Below, in pieces: positions 1 through 9,565 of a DNA stretch of 64,000 nt (positions are counted from its first letter, which is position 1; each line of letters begins with the position of its first letter). Below the pieces are notes generated by a model that was given only the letters and a program-made list of their open reading frames with translations, was not told the origin of the DNA and did no database searches. The position numbers were made by a program, and so were the translations under genes. The DNA comes from Enterobacter kobei (GTDB lineage Bacteria > Pseudomonadota > Gammaproteobacteria > Enterobacterales > Enterobacteriaceae): positions 2,914,001 through 2,978,000 of the forward strand of contig NZ_AP024590.1 of NCBI RefSeq assembly GCF_018323985.1. Direction: 5' to 3'.

Positions 1-1238
1 GGCGTTTTGCGATCCGGACGACCGACGATCACCCGCGAAGACAGTACCTGATTGCCCTGCTGGTAATACACCAGCGAATAAGCCGGGATGTTCACCATAA
101 TGCCGGTGGAGAGTTTCTCAGGCAGCAGGCGCAGACGCTGAATATTGAGCGCCAGTATGCCCGCTCGCTGTGCAGGTGTGATGTTCAGGGCGTCACGGGT
201 TGACTGGCCAATCACGCCGTCAGCCCCCAGTCCGTGGGAAGCCTGGAAGCGCTTCACCCCTTCCACCAGATCTTTACTGTAGGCGCTGCGTACCGCTGCC
301 ACGCGCTTCTTCTTCGCGTTCTGTACCGGGACCGGTTTTGCGGCGGTCTCCTCGACATTCGCCGCCGACGGGCTGACAACCGTCCCGTTGTCGTTGCTGT
401 CACCTGGCAGCGCAATTTTCGGGCCGTCGTCCAGCATGCCGGAACGGCTGAGGATTTCCCGCAGCGCCGGCACGTCATTGCTCCACTGGCCGGGACTCAG
501 CTTGCCTGACGAGCTGAGCTGCGGCCACGGCTGTGAATCCGCCACCAGCGCCAGCAGGGCGCTGTGCATGGCGGCGTACTGCTCATGTTGCGGCGCAAGC
601 TGGGTGATAAAGGTCGGCAGATCGCCCTTATCCAGCGCCAGCTGCCACTGGTTAATGACGGACAGCGGCGGCGTCGCCAGCGCATAAGGTTTAGCGCTGT
701 ATAACCAGCTTTTGCCCTTCACCGGAATACCGGCGATAAACTGCAGGTAGCCCATCATGGCATCCGACAGCACTACATCACGCGCCATGCCAGAGACGTC
801 CGGATCGGTCAGTAATTCTACCCAGGCGGTAAACTGCGGCTGGAAACCGGCGATCGCCACCTCTGCCAGCTGCTGCTGGAAGGCTTTTACCGCATCACGG
901 TTTTCCCACATGGGTTTCTGCTCGCGCGCCGCGTACAGCGCCACCAGCTGATTCATATACACCGGTTTGTAACCCGACGGTAGTTCAGCCTCCAGTGCGC
1001 TACGCGTGCTGGCCAGCGCATTATCCGGTAGCGTCACCAGCCCCGCCATGACCGCCGTGGCGCGTGCCTGCTCCTGCGGCTGTAACAGCGCCGTTGGTTG
1101 TTCACCGGTAGTTGCCGAACTGTCGGCGGGGATCACTTCTGGCTCATCGGCCATGGCGTTAAACAGCGGAGCGAATGCGAATGCCAGGCACAAACTCAGT
1201 GCGGACATCCGCCTACCCTTCATTTTACTAAGCAACAT
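1..1238 (-). CDS. ldtD: L,D-transpeptidase LdtD (YcbB), N-terminal part
   Basis: Periplasmic L,D-transpeptidase that makes 3-3 crosslinks in peptidoglycan, important under envelope stress and in beta-lactam tolerance. The window holds the first 412 codons; the catalytic YkuD region with its cysteine lies beyond the left edge. The start is the ATG at 1238-1236, preceded by a strong GGGGG/AAGGG ribosome site and giving a protein that starts MLLSKMKGRR with a hydrophobic signal segment ending near ALADEPE-type sequence (NAMADEPEV, about residues 28-36). The left edge reads SRVIVGRPDRK, which aligns with the beginning of the transpeptidase domain in the E. coli protein. It follows mukB on the same strand but is separated from it by an intrinsic terminator, so it should have its own promoter in 1239-1384. 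In E. coli ldtD is under Cpx control; I could not fix a CpxR site here. Confidence 0.95.
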   Translation of the reverse strand, partial: MLLSKMKGRRMSALSLCLAFAFAPLFNAMADEPEVIPADSSATTGEQPTALLQPQEQARATAVMAGLVTLPDNALASTRSALEAELPSGYKPVYMNQLVALYAAREQKPMWENRDAVKAFQQQLAEVAIAGFQPQFTAWVELLTDPDVSGMARDVVLSDAMMGYLQFIAGIPVKGKSWLYSAKPYALATPPLSVINQWQLALDKGDLPTFITQLAPQHEQYAAMHSALLALVADSQPWPQLSSSGKLSPGQWSNDVPALREILSRSGMLDDGPKIALPGDSNDNGTVVSPSAANVEETAAKPVPVQNAKKKRVAAVRSAYSKDLVEGVKRFQASHGLGADGVIGQSTRDALNITPAQRAGILALNIQRLRLLPEKLSTGIMVNIPAYSLVYYQQGNQVLSSRVIVGRPDRKT

Positions 1239-1384
1239 CCCTTGCCCCCTGTTTATGTAATTGTTGCGACAACGTTAACGCGTCACGCTTATATTGAGTA
1301 TATAAAGCTAAAAATACATTTGCTCAGGCTAATGTAAAGAAGTTTAAAGAAAATGACGCCGAAGAGGCCGGTTTCGGTAAAAGA

Positions 1385-1410
1385 AAAAGGGTGGCTGATG
1401 CCACCCTTTT
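1385..1410 (-). terminator. Intrinsic terminator after mukB
   Basis: Perfect 11-bp stem (1385-1395 with 1400-1410, loop 1396-1399), read on the minus strand as AAAAGGGTGGC-ATCA-GCCACCCTTTT and followed by further T. It lies 12 bases after the mukB stop codon and separates the muk operon from ldtD. Confidence 0.9.
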
Positions 1411-1422
1411 GGTCGGAGACGA

Positions 1423-4400
1423 TCAGGATGCGCTGGCATCCGCCGTACCGGGCAACGGCTCCGGTAGCTGCGGCGCGAATCCACGCAGCCCCACCACGTG
1501 CACATGCTCCTGATTATTGAACACTTTACGCACCAGTTTGTAGGTGGTGCCTTTTTCCGGACTGATATTTTCCGGTGCGGCGATGATTAACTGCATCTCC
1601 AGGCGCTCACAAAGTTCAAACAGCGTGGCGATGGAGCGGGCATCAAGACGGGCCGCTTCATCAAGGAACAGCAGACGGCATGGCGAAATATCTTTACCGC
1701 GCAGACGGCGCGCTTCGTCTTCCCAGCTCTGCACCACCATCACCAGAATGGACATCCCCGTACCGATCGCCTCCCCGGTGGACAGCGCGCCCGATTCTGC
1801 GCGCAGCCAGCCGTCGGAGCCACGGTTCACTTCCACTTCCATCTCCAGATAGTTGCGGTAGTCCAGCAGCTCTTCACCGATAGTCTGCGGCGTACGCTGG
1901 CCCATGTCGATCTGCGGATTCAGGCGCTGATACAGTTTCGCCAGCGCTTCCGAGAAGGTCAGACGGTTGCTGTTAAACAGATCCTGATGCTGTTCGTGCT
2001 GCTCCGAGAGAACATTCAGCAAGGTGGCATGAGTTTCACGCACGTTAACGTTAAGACGCACGCTGTTCACCTGACCAAAGGAGACGCTTTGCAGGCCCTG
2101 GTTAAGCTGACGAATACGGTTCTGCTCACGCTGAATGGTTTTGCGGATGATGTTCGCCGCGCTGCGGGAGCTGATCGCCAGCTTCTGCTCGCGGGAAGTC
2201 AGCTCCTCCGTCAGACGACTGAGTTCGATTTCCATCTGTTCGATGGCCTCGACCGGATCGTCGGTACGAATAATATCCTGACGGATACGCTCGCGCAGAT
2301 GCTGATACACCGCCACGAAGAACTGAATTTTACGCTCCGGACGTTTTGGATCTTCCGACAGCCGCAGCACGTCGCGCAGGTGTTCGTTATCGGCGACTGC
2401 CAGACGCAACGCACCCAGCGCTTTATCCGACATCGAACGCAGCTCATCGGCGCTGAGATACGCCAGTTCACGGCGGTGCAGACGGCGTTCGACGCCATTG
2501 TCTTTCACCATGCGCATCACCGCGCACCAGCCTGCCTTCGACATCACGACCTGCTCGCGCATCTCATGATAATCGCGCTCAAGGCGTTTGAGGCTGCGCG
2601 TCAGGGTGTCCATCTCTGCCTGACACAAGGTCAGGGCTTTTTCCAGCTGGTTGCGGCGTGAGCGGTTGCCGGACAGACGGGCATGCAGTTCATCACGACG
2701 AATGCGCGCGCGCTCTTCGGCACCGCTGTCGGCACGCACACCGATATCCTGCAGTTCTTTAAGCAGATCGTTGAGCAGCTCTTTTTTGGTGTCGTAAGAG
2801 CTTTTCAGCGATGCCTGTACCTGGCTGTACTGGCTCAGCTGCGCGGCATGGCTACGCAGCGCTTCACGCGCACGGGTTCGCTCGGCTTCCGCCTGCTCCA
2901 GACGCTTACGCAGCTTCTCATTGAGATCGCTGTTACCGTCGAGCATCTGCGCCGAATCGCTGTAGCTAAAGTGCGCGCGGCGCTGTACCACTTCGATCAG
3001 CGCAAACGCCTGCTGACGCGCATCGCGCTGTACTTGCTGGGAGTACGCGTAATCTTCTTTCAGCTGTTCGTACTGCTCTGGATCGCTTTGCAGCACCGAT
3101 ACCATCGGCTCCAGCTTCGCCAGCTGATTGCCGAACTGCTGAATAAAGCGCGCCGCTTCCTCGGCCTCATCGAGACGTTCGCGGATCTCGTCCACGCGAT
3201 CGGCGAGGGTGTCATCTTCCAGCAGGCTGATGCGCGGCAACAGACGGTTCAGGGCGGCAACGCCCTCTTTCGCCTGCTCAAACTGCATGCGGCTTTGCTG
3301 GTTGTCATTCTCATGCGCGCTGATGGCGCGTTCCAGTTCACCGCGGCGACTGGTCAGCTGGCGGATCTCTGCTTCGGGATCGTTTTCGAACGCCACACCG
3401 ATATGACCGCCGATAAAGCGGCTGAATGCCTGATGCAGGCGCTGGGTTTTCTGCACGTCAAACGAGAGGGTCGCGAAACGTTCAGAGAGGGTCTCGCGCT
3501 CGGCATGCAGGCTTTCAATGCGATTCTCACGCGCTGCGCGGCCAAACAGCGGCAGCGACGGGAAGCGTGAGTAACGCCACTGGCGATCGGCGACTTTCAC
3601 AATCACCGCTTTTTCCAGCTCGTCCACGCCGAACACGCTGTCGTCAAAGGACTGCGGATCCCCTTCGATCAGATAGAGATCTTCCGGGCAATCGTCCAGT
3701 CCCTCCAGCTGTTCGGTGATCAACGACAGATCCGGTACCACGATCGCGTGGCGCGACGGGCCGTAGAGCGCGGAATAATAGGGCGCGTCTTCGAGGCTGA
3801 CATCGTCATAGATTTCCGACAGCAACACGCCGCCGAAACGCTCCGCCAGCGCGTTAAGGCGCGGATCTTCAGAGCCGCCCGGCTGACTTAATCGCTCGAT
3901 TTCGTCGTCAACAGCCTGTTTGCGTGCGCCAACTTCATCGCGCTCGACGATGGCTTCGCGCTCGCGTTCCAGCAACTGTTGCAGATACTCAGTGACTTCC
4001 TGGCTGCTTTCAAACTCTTCGCCGGTCTGCTCACACAGCTGCGCAAGGCTGTTCTGCGCCGCCAACCAGATCGGGGCGCGCTTCATCAGCACCTGCACGC
4101 GGGACTGTAACTGTTCCAGCTCCTGACGCAGCGCCATGCGCTGTTCACCGGCATTCGCTACGGTGTCGGACAGCGAAGCGATTCGCGCTTCCAGTTGCTG
4201 ATGCAGGGCTTCGAGGCCGTCGGCATCAATATTTTTACCGTGCCGTTTACAGAATTCTGCCAGCAAACGCTCGGCGTCCTGCTGTTCGCGCAGACGCTGC
4301 TCCAGCTCGTTCAGACGCATACGCAGCGGCTGCACCTGCTCCGCCAGATGGCGCTGGTTCACGCCGTCGCGCAGTAATTCACGCGCCACGCTCCAGGCCT

Positions 4401-5877
4401 CGTTACGGGACAGCGGGCCGTTGATCGCCGCGACCAACTGGTAAGCCTGTTCAAACTGACTGTGCGCGGTTTGCGCGACGCTCATTTTCTGATCGAGGGA
4501 CAGCAGTTTTTCGGTCGCTTCCTGCTCTTTGGCCTGGAAGGTTTCCAGCCATTCGTCGGCGCTGTCAGCGGTGAGATCCGGCAGATGGCATAGCTCGCGG
4601 GCACGCTGGAGAGCCTGTAACGCCTGGTTGTACTGAATGGCGCGCGTTTGCTGCACGTCCAGCGCCTGCTGGTAGTTCGCCAGCTGGCTTTTCAGCTCAT
4701 CCACTTCCAGCTCGGCGGCTTCGGCGCGGGCTTCGTTTTCTTCCTGCTGATCGGCGGCTTCCGCCACCACTTCGTTTTGTTCTTCGAGACGGATCTGCAG
4801 TTCTTCAAGATCCGCTTCATAGCGCTCAATTTTTTCCTGCTGACGCAGCGCGGTTTGCACCAGGTTCAGGTGATCGCTGGCGGCCTGATATTCAGCTTCC
4901 AGATCGCCCTCAGCACCAGTGTGCTCCTGCAACTCGCGCGCCATATCAACGTGCTTGTACTGCTCCGCTGACAGCTGCTGCCGGGAGGTAAAGAGTTCGC
5001 GACGGTAAGCCAGCGCCTGGTCGAGATGCACGCGGCGCTCGTTGGCGTGGCGCATGTAGTCCGAGGCCACATAGTTGGTGGCTTCCGAGATCAGGTGTTT
5101 GAACAGATCCCTGTCCGACTGGGTGACACGGATCGCTTCCAGCGTCATGCGGTTTTCACGCAGCGCGGCTTCCATATCCTGGAACGCCTTACGCACGCCG
5201 CCGTTCTCCGGCAGCAGGTAGTCGCGCAGCGAGCGGGTAATGGCACTGGAGATCCCGCCGTACAGCGAGGCCTCGATCAGACGGTAGAATTTGCTACGGT
5301 CGGAGGCCGAGCGCAGGCGACGGGCGACGATGCCCAGATCGAACATCAACGAGTGATAGTCGGTGATGGAGTTAAACTGCTTGAACTGCACCCCTTCCAG
5401 GGTGTCAAGCTTGTCTTTCAGCTCGGCCAGCGACAGCACGCGCGCCTGGCGATCGTTGAGCGTTTCGGTCAGCAGCTGCGTCGGCAGAATATCGGCTGGC
5501 AGCCCCTGAATGGCGAACGGCTTGATATCCACTTTGCGATCGCGTCCGGCGACCTGTTGCAGACGCACGCCCACCACCACGCGCTGATGGCGCGAGTTGA
5601 TGACGTCGAGCACCGAATAACAGACGCCCGCTTTCAGTTTGCCGTGCAGACCTTTATCGCGTGAGCCGCTGGTGGCCCCCGCTTCGGTAGTGTTACGGAA
5701 ATGCAGCAGCGTCAGATCCGGGATCAGCGCCGTGACGAAGGCCGCCATGGTGGTGGATTTACCAGCACCGTTGCCGCCTGACAGCGTGGTGACCAGTTCA
5801 TCCAGGTCAAAGGTGCGGGCAAAAAAGCCGTTCCAGTTAATCAGCGTGAGTGAGCGAAATTTTCCGCGGTCGATCAT
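1423..5877 (-). CDS. mukB: Chromosome partition protein MukB (SMC-like condensin)
   Basis: SMC-like ATPase of the MukBEF condensin, which forms large chromosome loops and works with topoisomerase IV and MatP. The 1484-residue length matches E. coli MukB (1486). Walker A (GGNGAGKST, residues 34-42) sits in the N-terminal head. Long coiled-coil arms rich in E, Q, R and L flank a hinge in the middle of the protein. The C-terminal head carries the signature LSTGEAIGTGMS and a Walker B LLFLDEAARLD around residues 1400-1412. The start codon overlaps the mukE stop by one base (TAATG), so translation of the two is likely coupled. The C-terminal tail (LPEPLPGTADASAS) is the least conserved part. Identification is secure. 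Confidence 0.98.
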   Translation of the reverse strand: MIDRGKFRSLTLINWNGFFARTFDLDELVTTLSGGNGAGKSTTMAAFVTALIPDLTLLHFRNTTEAGATSGSRDKGLHGKLKAGVCYSVLDVINSRHQRVVVGVRLQQVAGRDRKVDIKPFAIQGLPADILPTQLLTETLNDRQARVLSLAELKDKLDTLEGVQFKQFNSITDYHSLMFDLGIVARRLRSASDRSKFYRLIEASLYGGISSAITRSLRDYLLPENGGVRKAFQDMEAALRENRMTLEAIRVTQSDRDLFKHLISEATNYVASDYMRHANERRVHLDQALAYRRELFTSRQQLSAEQYKHVDMARELQEHTGAEGDLEAEYQAASDHLNLVQTALRQQEKIERYEADLEELQIRLEEQNEVVAEAADQQEENEARAEAAELEVDELKSQLANYQQALDVQQTRAIQYNQALQALQRARELCHLPDLTADSADEWLETFQAKEQEATEKLLSLDQKMSVAQTAHSQFEQAYQLVAAINGPLSRNEAWSVARELLRDGVNQRHLAEQVQPLRMRLNELEQRLREQQDAERLLAEFCKRHGKNIDADGLEALHQQLEARIASLSDTVANAGEQRMALRQELEQLQSRVQVLMKRAPIWLAAQNSLAQLCEQTGEEFESSQEVTEYLQQLLEREREAIVERDEVGARKQAVDDEIERLSQPGGSEDPRLNALAERFGGVLLSEIYDDVSLEDAPYYSALYGPSRHAIVVPDLSLITEQLEGLDDCPEDLYLIEGDPQSFDDSVFGVDELEKAVIVKVADRQWRYSRFPSLPLFGRAARENRIESLHAERETLSERFATLSFDVQKTQRLHQAFSRFIGGHIGVAFENDPEAEIRQLTSRRGELERAISAHENDNQQSRMQFEQAKEGVAALNRLLPRISLLEDDTLADRVDEIRERLDEAEEAARFIQQFGNQLAKLEPMVSVLQSDPEQYEQLKEDYAYSQQVQRDARQQAFALIEVVQRRAHFSYSDSAQMLDGNSDLNEKLRKRLEQAEAERTRAREALRSHAAQLSQYSQVQASLKSSYDTKKELLNDLLKELQDIGVRADSGAEERARIRRDELHARLSGNRSRRNQLEKALTLCQAEMDTLTRSLKRLERDYHEMREQVVMSKAGWCAVMRMVKDNGVERRLHRRELAYLSADELRSMSDKALGALRLAVADNEHLRDVLRLSEDPKRPERKIQFFVAVYQHLRERIRQDIIRTDDPVEAIEQMEIELSRLTEELTSREQKLAISSRSAANIIRKTIQREQNRIRQLNQGLQSVSFGQVNSVRLNVNVRETHATLLNVLSEQHEQHQDLFNSNRLTFSEALAKLYQRLNPQIDMGQRTPQTIGEELLDYRNYLEMEVEVNRGSDGWLRAESGALSTGEAIGTGMSILVMVVQSWEDEARRLRGKDISPCRLLFLDEAARLDARSIATLFELCERLEMQLIIAAPENISPEKGTTYKLVRKVFNNQEHVHVVGLRGFAPQLPEPLPGTADASAS

Positions 5878-6581
5878 TATTCTTCCTCCCCACCGTCCGG
5901 CAGAGTTTCTTCCTGCTCGTCATTGAGCTGCAGGTTATTTTCAATCTGCATGGCTTCGCCATCACGAATTAAGCGACGCTGCGCTTCACGCGGATCGTCG
6001 CCGCTGCGCACGTCCGCCCCAAAGCGGAACACCGATTCGTTAATGCGGAATTTGCTGTTGTCGTTGCCCATAAACCAGATCATGCCGAGACGACGCAGAC
6101 GGTTTAACGAGGAGCGCACTTTTTCCTGCAGTTTCTGTCGGTCAAGGTCTGAGCCGGTGGAACGGTTGTTCACCAGTTTCAGCAGCTTCATTTCATCCGC
6201 CAGCGACAGCAGCTCATCATAGAGTTCCTGCTGGGTGAAAATGCCTTCGTTTGCCAGACGCTCCGGGCTGAGATAGAGGTAGCAGAGAATTTTGCCGACC
6301 ATCATGTCCAGCTCTGACAGCACCGAGCGGGGAATAAGCGTGGTGGATCGCGGGCGCAGGTAGAAGAAGCCTTCCGGCGCGCGGATCAGCTCCACGTTAT
6401 AGCGGGCGTAAAACTCTTCCAGATACTCCTGGAAATCCATCAAAAAGGCGTGATTATCCAGCTCATCCAGACCGATATGACGACCGGCGCGCAGTGCGCT
6501 GTCCAGCGCCGGAAACAACGGATTGGCCAACGCCTGCGCCAGCTTCACTGGCATCACTTGTTCAATATTTGTCAATGACAT
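5877..6581 (-). CDS. mukE: Chromosome partition protein MukE
   Basis: Winged-helix (KITE-type) subunit of MukBEF that bridges the kleisin MukF and regulates MukB ATPase cycling. Its 234 residues equal the E. coli length, and the protein is nearly identical through the core (NIEQVMPVKLAQALANPLF, the RPRSTTLIPRSVLSEL stretch). The C-terminal tail is acidic (NDEQEETLPDGGEEE). Its first 20 bases lie inside the mukF reading frame, the same overlap as in E. coli, and its stop overlaps the mukB start. The whole cmoM-mukF-mukE-mukB set is therefore one tightly packed transcript. Confidence 0.98.
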   Translation of the reverse strand: MSLTNIEQVMPVKLAQALANPLFPALDSALRAGRHIGLDELDNHAFLMDFQEYLEEFYARYNVELIRAPEGFFYLRPRSTTLIPRSVLSELDMMVGKILCYLYLSPERLANEGIFTQQELYDELLSLADEMKLLKLVNNRSTGSDLDRQKLQEKVRSSLNRLRRLGMIWFMGNDNSKFRINESVFRFGADVRSGDDPREAQRRLIRDGEAMQIENNLQLNDEQEETLPDGGEEE

Positions 6582-7884
6582 GCGCCTGTACCCTGGCTCC
6601 GTAATCGTTAATCGGCTGCCATTCTGGTGGCAGTCCGGTGAAATCGCCCTGCGCTACGCCGAGGCGCACCGCCTGATCAACCACAATGCGCGCCACGTCG
6701 AAGTGACGCGTGCGCGGGTATTGCGACAGATACTCGCGTACCACGAGGCCCAGATCGAGCGGCACTTGTCTGGTCTTGTACACCGCCAGCTGTGCTTCAA
6801 TCATCGCGGCGAGCTGCTCGCGGATTTCATTAAATTCTTCAAACTCCAGATCCGGCGGCAGTTCGCCGGTGACCTCTTCATCGCGCAGCGTCATTTCTTC
6901 GTCGCGCATATCTAACAGACGGTCGGCACTGGCATAAGTCAGCGCCCAGGGATCGTCGAAATAGGTCTGCACTGACTGACGCAGGCGCTGGGCAAAGACG
7001 CGGTTTTTATCCATATCGATAGCGGTACGAATAAATTTGTGCACGTGGCGGTCATAGCCGATCCACAGGTCAATGGCCTGCTGGCCCCAGCTGATAATGC
7101 GGTCGAGCTTGCTTTGCAGATCGAACACCAGGCGGTCCACAAACTCCAGATCGTTGCGTCCGACGGTTGCGTCCTGGATCTGCAATAAATTCGCCTGCAG
7201 CTTATCCCCCGCCGCTTCCAGCGTATCCTGTAACTCGCGCAGTGTACCTGAGGTTTCTGACAACAAAAGTTCACAGCTGGAGATGGCCGCGCGCCAGTCT
7301 TTGTTCAGCAACTGCGCAATATCGTCTTTCACCAGCTGCTGCTGCTCATCCATCACGCGCTGGGTGAGATCGATACTGTCAAAAATCTCCGCTACTGAGT
7401 ATTTCAGCGGCGCAAAGACGTTGCGGTGCCAGTGGAATTCATCCCCGCCTTCGTCGGCGGCGTCGGCGGCGCGTTTCAGCTCTGCCGCCACAATGGACAG
7501 CTGCATGGAAAGGCGCAGCGTGGAGAATTCGCGCTGGCGAATGTAGTAATCGGTAATGCCCATGCCAAGCGGCGTCAGGCGGTAAATGGCATTGCCTTCA
7601 GCCTGTTCGCTGGTAAAGCGGTTCAGCAGACGTTGACGTACCATGTCGTTGATCGCGTTGTTAGCGCGCACGCTGATGGTTTCGCTGGTTTGCTCAAACG
7701 CATCACTGACGTGGCGGAACGCGTCTACCAGTTCCCCTTCGCTCATTTCCCCATCGAGGCGTTCGCCATTCAGCGTGGCAACGGCCAGCAGAAATGAAAG
7801 CCTGTCCACCGGCAGCGAAATGGAAAAATCATTCTTCCTCGCCCAGGCGACCAGTTCGGGGACTGTCTGAGAAAATTCACTCAT
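6562..7884 (-). CDS. mukF: Chromosome partition protein MukF (kleisin)
   Basis: Kleisin subunit of the MukBEF condensin; it dimerises through its N-terminal winged-helix domain and links two MukB heads. The product is 440 residues, equal to the family length in enterobacteria, starting MSEFSQTVPELVAWARKND. A helical middle region follows and a C-terminal winged helix ends in ARVQAHVIDKY. The ATG has an AAGGA ribosome site seven bases upstream. It begins three bases after the cmoM stop and overlaps mukE by 20 bases, which indicates translational coupling. Confidence 0.98.
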   Translation of the reverse strand: MSEFSQTVPELVAWARKNDFSISLPVDRLSFLLAVATLNGERLDGEMSEGELVDAFRHVSDAFEQTSETISVRANNAINDMVRQRLLNRFTSEQAEGNAIYRLTPLGMGITDYYIRQREFSTLRLSMQLSIVAAELKRAADAADEGGDEFHWHRNVFAPLKYSVAEIFDSIDLTQRVMDEQQQLVKDDIAQLLNKDWRAAISSCELLLSETSGTLRELQDTLEAAGDKLQANLLQIQDATVGRNDLEFVDRLVFDLQSKLDRIISWGQQAIDLWIGYDRHVHKFIRTAIDMDKNRVFAQRLRQSVQTYFDDPWALTYASADRLLDMRDEEMTLRDEEVTGELPPDLEFEEFNEIREQLAAMIEAQLAVYKTRQVPLDLGLVVREYLSQYPRTRHFDVARIVVDQAVRLGVAQGDFTGLPPEWQPINDYGARVQAHVIDKY

Positions 7885-7887
7885 CGT

Positions 7888-8667
7888 TTATCCTTGCACC
7901 TGCGGCTTTAGCGCGGTCACGTGTATATAGCGGCCAAGATTGATATAAGGCTCCTGACGGCAATAGCGTGTTTCTAATTCGACTAGCGCTGGAAAACAGT
8001 CGCGTTGCATCTGTTTTACACGCAGATAATCATGGAACACCCGCACGCCCGTTTTGCCGGTGATCTGCCAGCCGATCTGTTCCAGCCAGCGATATACCAG
8101 GTCGGGATCGCGCGGGTAATCAGGCGACAGCGTGCGCTTTTTCTTCTTCGGCATCCCGAGCTGCACGTAATCAAAGTTCCCGACCACCATGTTGTGCATC
8201 AGCAGGCCGTGGACGTTAAAGAACATCAACGATAACGCCCCGCCTTCACGCAATACCGACCATAAGATCTGTAGCGCAGCGACCGGTTCGGCCACCCATT
8301 CCAGCACAGCGTGAAACAATATCAGATCAACCGGGGTTTCCAAATGCTGGCTGATGTCCTGAACCGCGCATTGTATAAAATGCATGTTGCCGCTCACACC
8401 CTGTTCCTCGGCGGCGGCTTTTGCGCGAACGATCATCTCAGCCGACACATCGCACAGCGTCACATGATGACCGCGCTGCGCCATTTTAATTGCCGTTTGT
8501 CCTTCACCGCCACCGGCATCAAGAATGCGCAGCGGCTGCGTGCCGAAGGTCGCCAGCAGGCCATCGAGATCCTGCCATAAAATCGCCTGTCGCAACTGGC
8601 CCTTGGTCGTGCCATAGATGTTGCGGGAGAACTTTTCCGCGATGTCATCGAAATTGCGATCCTTCAT
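7888..8667 (-). CDS. cmoM: tRNA 5-carboxymethoxyuridine methyltransferase CmoM (SmtA)
   Basis: SAM-dependent enzyme that methylates the carboxyl of cmo5U34 in tRNA to give mcmo5U. The 259-residue product carries the Rossmann SAM-binding motif ILDAGGGEGQ at residues 48-57 and the acidic residue of motif II in VTLCDVSAEM. The family sequence runs throughout, with FNVHGLLMHNMVVGNF in the middle. E. coli SmtA has 261 residues. A GGAG ribosome site stands nine bases before the ATG. It is first in the muk operon and divergent from elyC; the 118-base gap 8668-8785 must hold both promoters. Confidence 0.97.
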   Translation of the reverse strand: MKDRNFDDIAEKFSRNIYGTTKGQLRQAILWQDLDGLLATFGTQPLRILDAGGGEGQTAIKMAQRGHHVTLCDVSAEMIVRAKAAAEEQGVSGNMHFIQCAVQDISQHLETPVDLILFHAVLEWVAEPVAALQILWSVLREGGALSLMFFNVHGLLMHNMVVGNFDYVQLGMPKKKKRTLSPDYPRDPDLVYRWLEQIGWQITGKTGVRVFHDYLRVKQMQRDCFPALVELETRYCRQEPYINLGRYIHVTALKPQVQG

Positions 8668-8785
8668 GGCTGCTCCGCGATCCTGGCAAAACCGCTATTT
8701 TGTCACAGCCGCGCCCAGAAGGAACCTATCTGGTGTAATATCGCCGGAATTCACCTGCTGTATGGTTAAAAAGGAGACGGATGCG

Positions 8786-9565
8786 GTGTTTTTTACGCTC
8801 AAAAAATATATTGGCGGTTTCATTCTCCCCCTGCCGCTGCTGCTTTTGCTGATGGCGCTGGGGATCGCCCTGCTGTGGTTTTCCCGTTACCAGCGCACGG
8901 GTAAAACCTTTGTCAGCGTCAGTTGGCTGGTGCTGTTACTGCTGAGCCTGCAACCGGTCGCCGATGGCCTGTTAAAACCGATCGAAAATAAATACCCCAC
9001 CTGGCGCGGTACGCAGTCGGTCAGCTATATCGTGGTGCTCGGGGGCGGCTATACCTGGAACCCGGACTGGGCGCCAAGCTCTAACTTAATTAACAACAGT
9101 CTGCCGCGTCTGAATGAAGCTGTACGTCTGTGGCGGATGAACCCCGGCGCGAAAATGATTTTTACCGGCGCGGCAGCGCCAGGTAATCCGGTGACTACCG
9201 CCGAAGCGGGCGCGCGGGTAGCGGAAACGCTCGGCGTGCCGCGTAGCGATATCATTACGCTGGGAACGCCGAAGGACACGGAAGAAGAAGCGGCGGCGGT
9301 AAAAGCGGCGATTGGCGATGTGCCCTTCCTGCTGGTGACCTCAGCATCCCACCTGCCGCGGGCGATGATTTTCTTCCAGCAGGCGGGGTTACATCCCTTA
9401 CCTGCTCCGGCTAACCAGCTGGCGATTGCCTCGCCACTCAATACCTGGGAGCGCATCATTCCCTCTCCGGTCTGGCTGATGCACAGTGACCGGGTCGGCT
9501 ATGAGACGCTGGGACGCCTCTGGCAGTGGCTAAAAGGGACTTCCGGCGAGCCAGGGAAGGAGTGA
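8786..9565 (+). CDS. elyC: Envelope biogenesis factor ElyC (YcbC, DUF218)
   Basis: Inner-membrane protein with a periplasmic/cytoplasmic DUF218 domain, needed in E. coli for normal peptidoglycan assembly at low temperature and linked to lipid-carrier balance. I choose the GTG at 8786: AAGGAG lies at 8771-8776, nine bases upstream, and this gives MFFTLKKYIG with 259 residues, exactly the E. coli length. An in-frame ATG at 8762 would add eight residues but lacks a good ribosome site. Two N-terminal membrane segments (about 10-30 and 38-55) precede the DUF218 core IVVLGGGYTWNP, with NLINNSLPRLNE and the TSASHLPRAM motif following. Its last 36 bases overlap the convergent ycbJ. Confidence 0.95.
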   Translation: MFFTLKKYIGGFILPLPLLLLLMALGIALLWFSRYQRTGKTFVSVSWLVLLLLSLQPVADGLLKPIENKYPTWRGTQSVSYIVVLGGGYTWNPDWAPSSNLINNSLPRLNEAVRLWRMNPGAKMIFTGAAAPGNPVTTAEAGARVAETLGVPRSDIITLGTPKDTEEEAAAVKAAIGDVPFLLVTSASHLPRAMIFFQQAGLHPLPAPANQLAIASPLNTWERIIPSPVWLMHSDRVGYETLGRLWQWLKGTSGEPGKE